Origin: Paramecium pentaurelia
Lineage: Eukaryota > Ciliophora > Oligohymenophorea > Peniculida > Parameciidae
NCBI GenBank assembly: GCA_905183005.1
Contig: CAJJDO010000097.1
Coordinates: 127,220-191,219 of the forward strand
Direction: 5' to 3'
Length of the DNA stretch: 64,000 nt
The translations under genes and the position numbers were made by a program. This document shows, one piece after another, positions 62,974 through 64,000 of the stretch (positions within the stretch are counted from its first letter, which is position 1; every line of letters starts with the position of its first letter). The notes beneath the pieces are model-generated. The model saw only the letters and a program-made list of their open reading frames with translations. It was not told the origin of the DNA and did not search any database.

Positions 62974-64000
62974 ATGCAATTACAAATTACTCTTTTCCTT
63001 ATTCTTTTTGACTTAGTAGCAATATCAGATAGTGTTTACACTGCCTTATTACCTTATTTTTCACCAGTGGCATCATAAAAAGGATTTACTGAGACTGAAA
63101 TTGGTATCATGCTTGCATTTTATCCTATTGGAAGTGTTATTGCTACACCTTTTGTTTCTATGTGTAGTTCTAAAAGAAAAGCTATATTGATTGGATTGAT
63201 TTAGAGTTCTATAGCAACAATTGGAATGGGTGTGTCTAAATTTTCGGAAGGTGGTCTATTTTTTGCGTTATCATGCATTTTTCGATTAATCATAGGATCT
63301 GTATTATAATTTAACTATATCAATAGGGAGCTTCTTTTTTACTCATCCCATCATATGCAGCATTACCAATATTATTTAAAGAAGATGTGACTTAAAAGAT
63401 TGCAGTATTAGAAATGGGTCATTGTGCAGGTAGACTAACAAGTACAGGATTCTTCACAATGATTGCTTAACTTATTTCATTTGATACTTATTAATTACCA
63501 TGTTATGGATTAGCAACAATATATGTGATCAGTTTTTTGGTTACATACAAGTATTTTTATCTACCTGAAGTACCAGAAGGAATTTCTCCAAAGAAAAAAC
63601 AAAATGAATAGCGTAGACCTTCAATTAATCAAAATAATCCAATCAATATTATCACAAAAACTTAAACAATTACTCCAATTGAAGTTATTGTTTAAAATGA
63701 TAATTCTTTAATTCAATAAAATGAAGATTTAAATTAGTCTTAGTAATAACTCAAACCGAATGAAATATTAAATTAGTCAGTTTAAAATGTAGATAATATG
63801 GAAGGGTAGCTTTAGAGACATGACACAACTATGCAAACTTTGGAAGTACCTCAAATCAATGGAATGAGAAAAAGCAGTTCTAGTGGAGGAGAAGATAGAT
63901 CATGTGAGGAGGACTCTCTTAATGTTAAAAAGGCAATTAACAAATGGTAAACTTAAATAAGGTAGATTATTAAACAAAAAAGGGAAGGAAAATAAATAGC
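62974..64000 (+). CDS. Major facilitator superfamily transporter, N-terminal part
   Basis: One 26-nt intron; the gene runs off the window. Helix 1 carries LFLILFDLVAISDSVYTALL, helix 2 FTETEIGIMLAFYPIGSVIA, then the MFS loop 2-3 motif is reduced to SMCSSKRKAILIGLI, followed by IFRLIIGSGASFLLIPSYAA and a helix-5 motif LEMGHCAGRLTSTGFFTMI, resembling the LEM..G.G...GP.IG region of SLC18-type vesicular amine/polyamine transporters. After helix 6 (LATIYVISFLVTYKYFYLP) there is a long Gln/Asn/Ser-rich cytosolic loop reaching the window end. Substrate cannot be told; the SLC18B1-like branch is a tentative best guess. Confidence 0.8.

Overview
The window reads as macronuclear DNA of a ciliate, almost certainly a Paramecium. 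It is very AT-rich. Every convincing gene is full of in-frame TAA and TAG codons (glutamine) and ends at TGA only. Nearly all genes are cut by GT...AG introns of about 20-31 nt, with a few up to about 43 nt. Apart from the two genes cut by the window edges and one gene with an uncertain 3' end, each model below was read by eye in the TGA-only code, spliced, and checked for a spliced length that is a whole number of codons. Genes lie on both strands, often 10-150 bp apart.

Layout. 0-5.5 kb: end of a trichocyst-matrix-like protein, a CHMP1-type ESCRT-III subunit, a Rap1-type Myb protein, a tyrosine phosphatase and a cyclin. 6-13 kb: hybrid histidine kinase, small EF-hand protein, unknown gene, decayed stretch, and a secreted Gln/Glu repeat protein read on the minus strand. 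13.5-21 kb: kinase with an N-terminal ubiquitin/doublecortin-like region, OSCA/CSC1-type channel, LisH/TBL1-like protein, TMBIM protein and acid lipase, all on plus. 21-32 kb: a mostly minus-strand run with a small membrane protein, cytosolic carboxypeptidase, CXXC protein, pseudokinase, Ulp1-like protein with altered active site, CXC (LIN54/tesmin) protein and a p62/NBR1-like PB1-ZZ-UBA protein.

32-41 kb: FACT subunit SPT16, two small uncharacterised minus-strand genes, a cyclic-nucleotide-binding PKG-like kinase with a degenerate catalytic core, and a small unknown. 41-50.5 kb: one giant HECT ubiquitin ligase (3,121 aa, two introns). 52-55 kb: a protein with a VHS-like N terminus, an alpha-adaptin-appendage-like C terminus and, between them, 218 uninterrupted TAA codons plus one TAG (219 Gln). 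55-64 kb: two unknowns, a dual-specificity phosphatase, an MG-start small protein, an Aha1-N/Hch1-like co-chaperone, a Polo-like kinase with two polo boxes, and the start of an MFS transporter.

Functionally the window is a mosaic rather than an operon. Recurrent themes are phosphorylation signalling (PTP, DUSP, HK, PLK, DCX-like kinase, two probable pseudokinases), ubiquitin/autophagy/membrane traffic (HECT, p62-like, CHMP1, VHS-ear protein, Ulp1-like) and chromatin or microtubule biology (SPT16, CXC protein, Rap1-Myb, carboxypeptidase). No rRNA, tRNA, CRISPR or intact transposon was seen. Four AT-rich stretches contain broken coding-like fragments.
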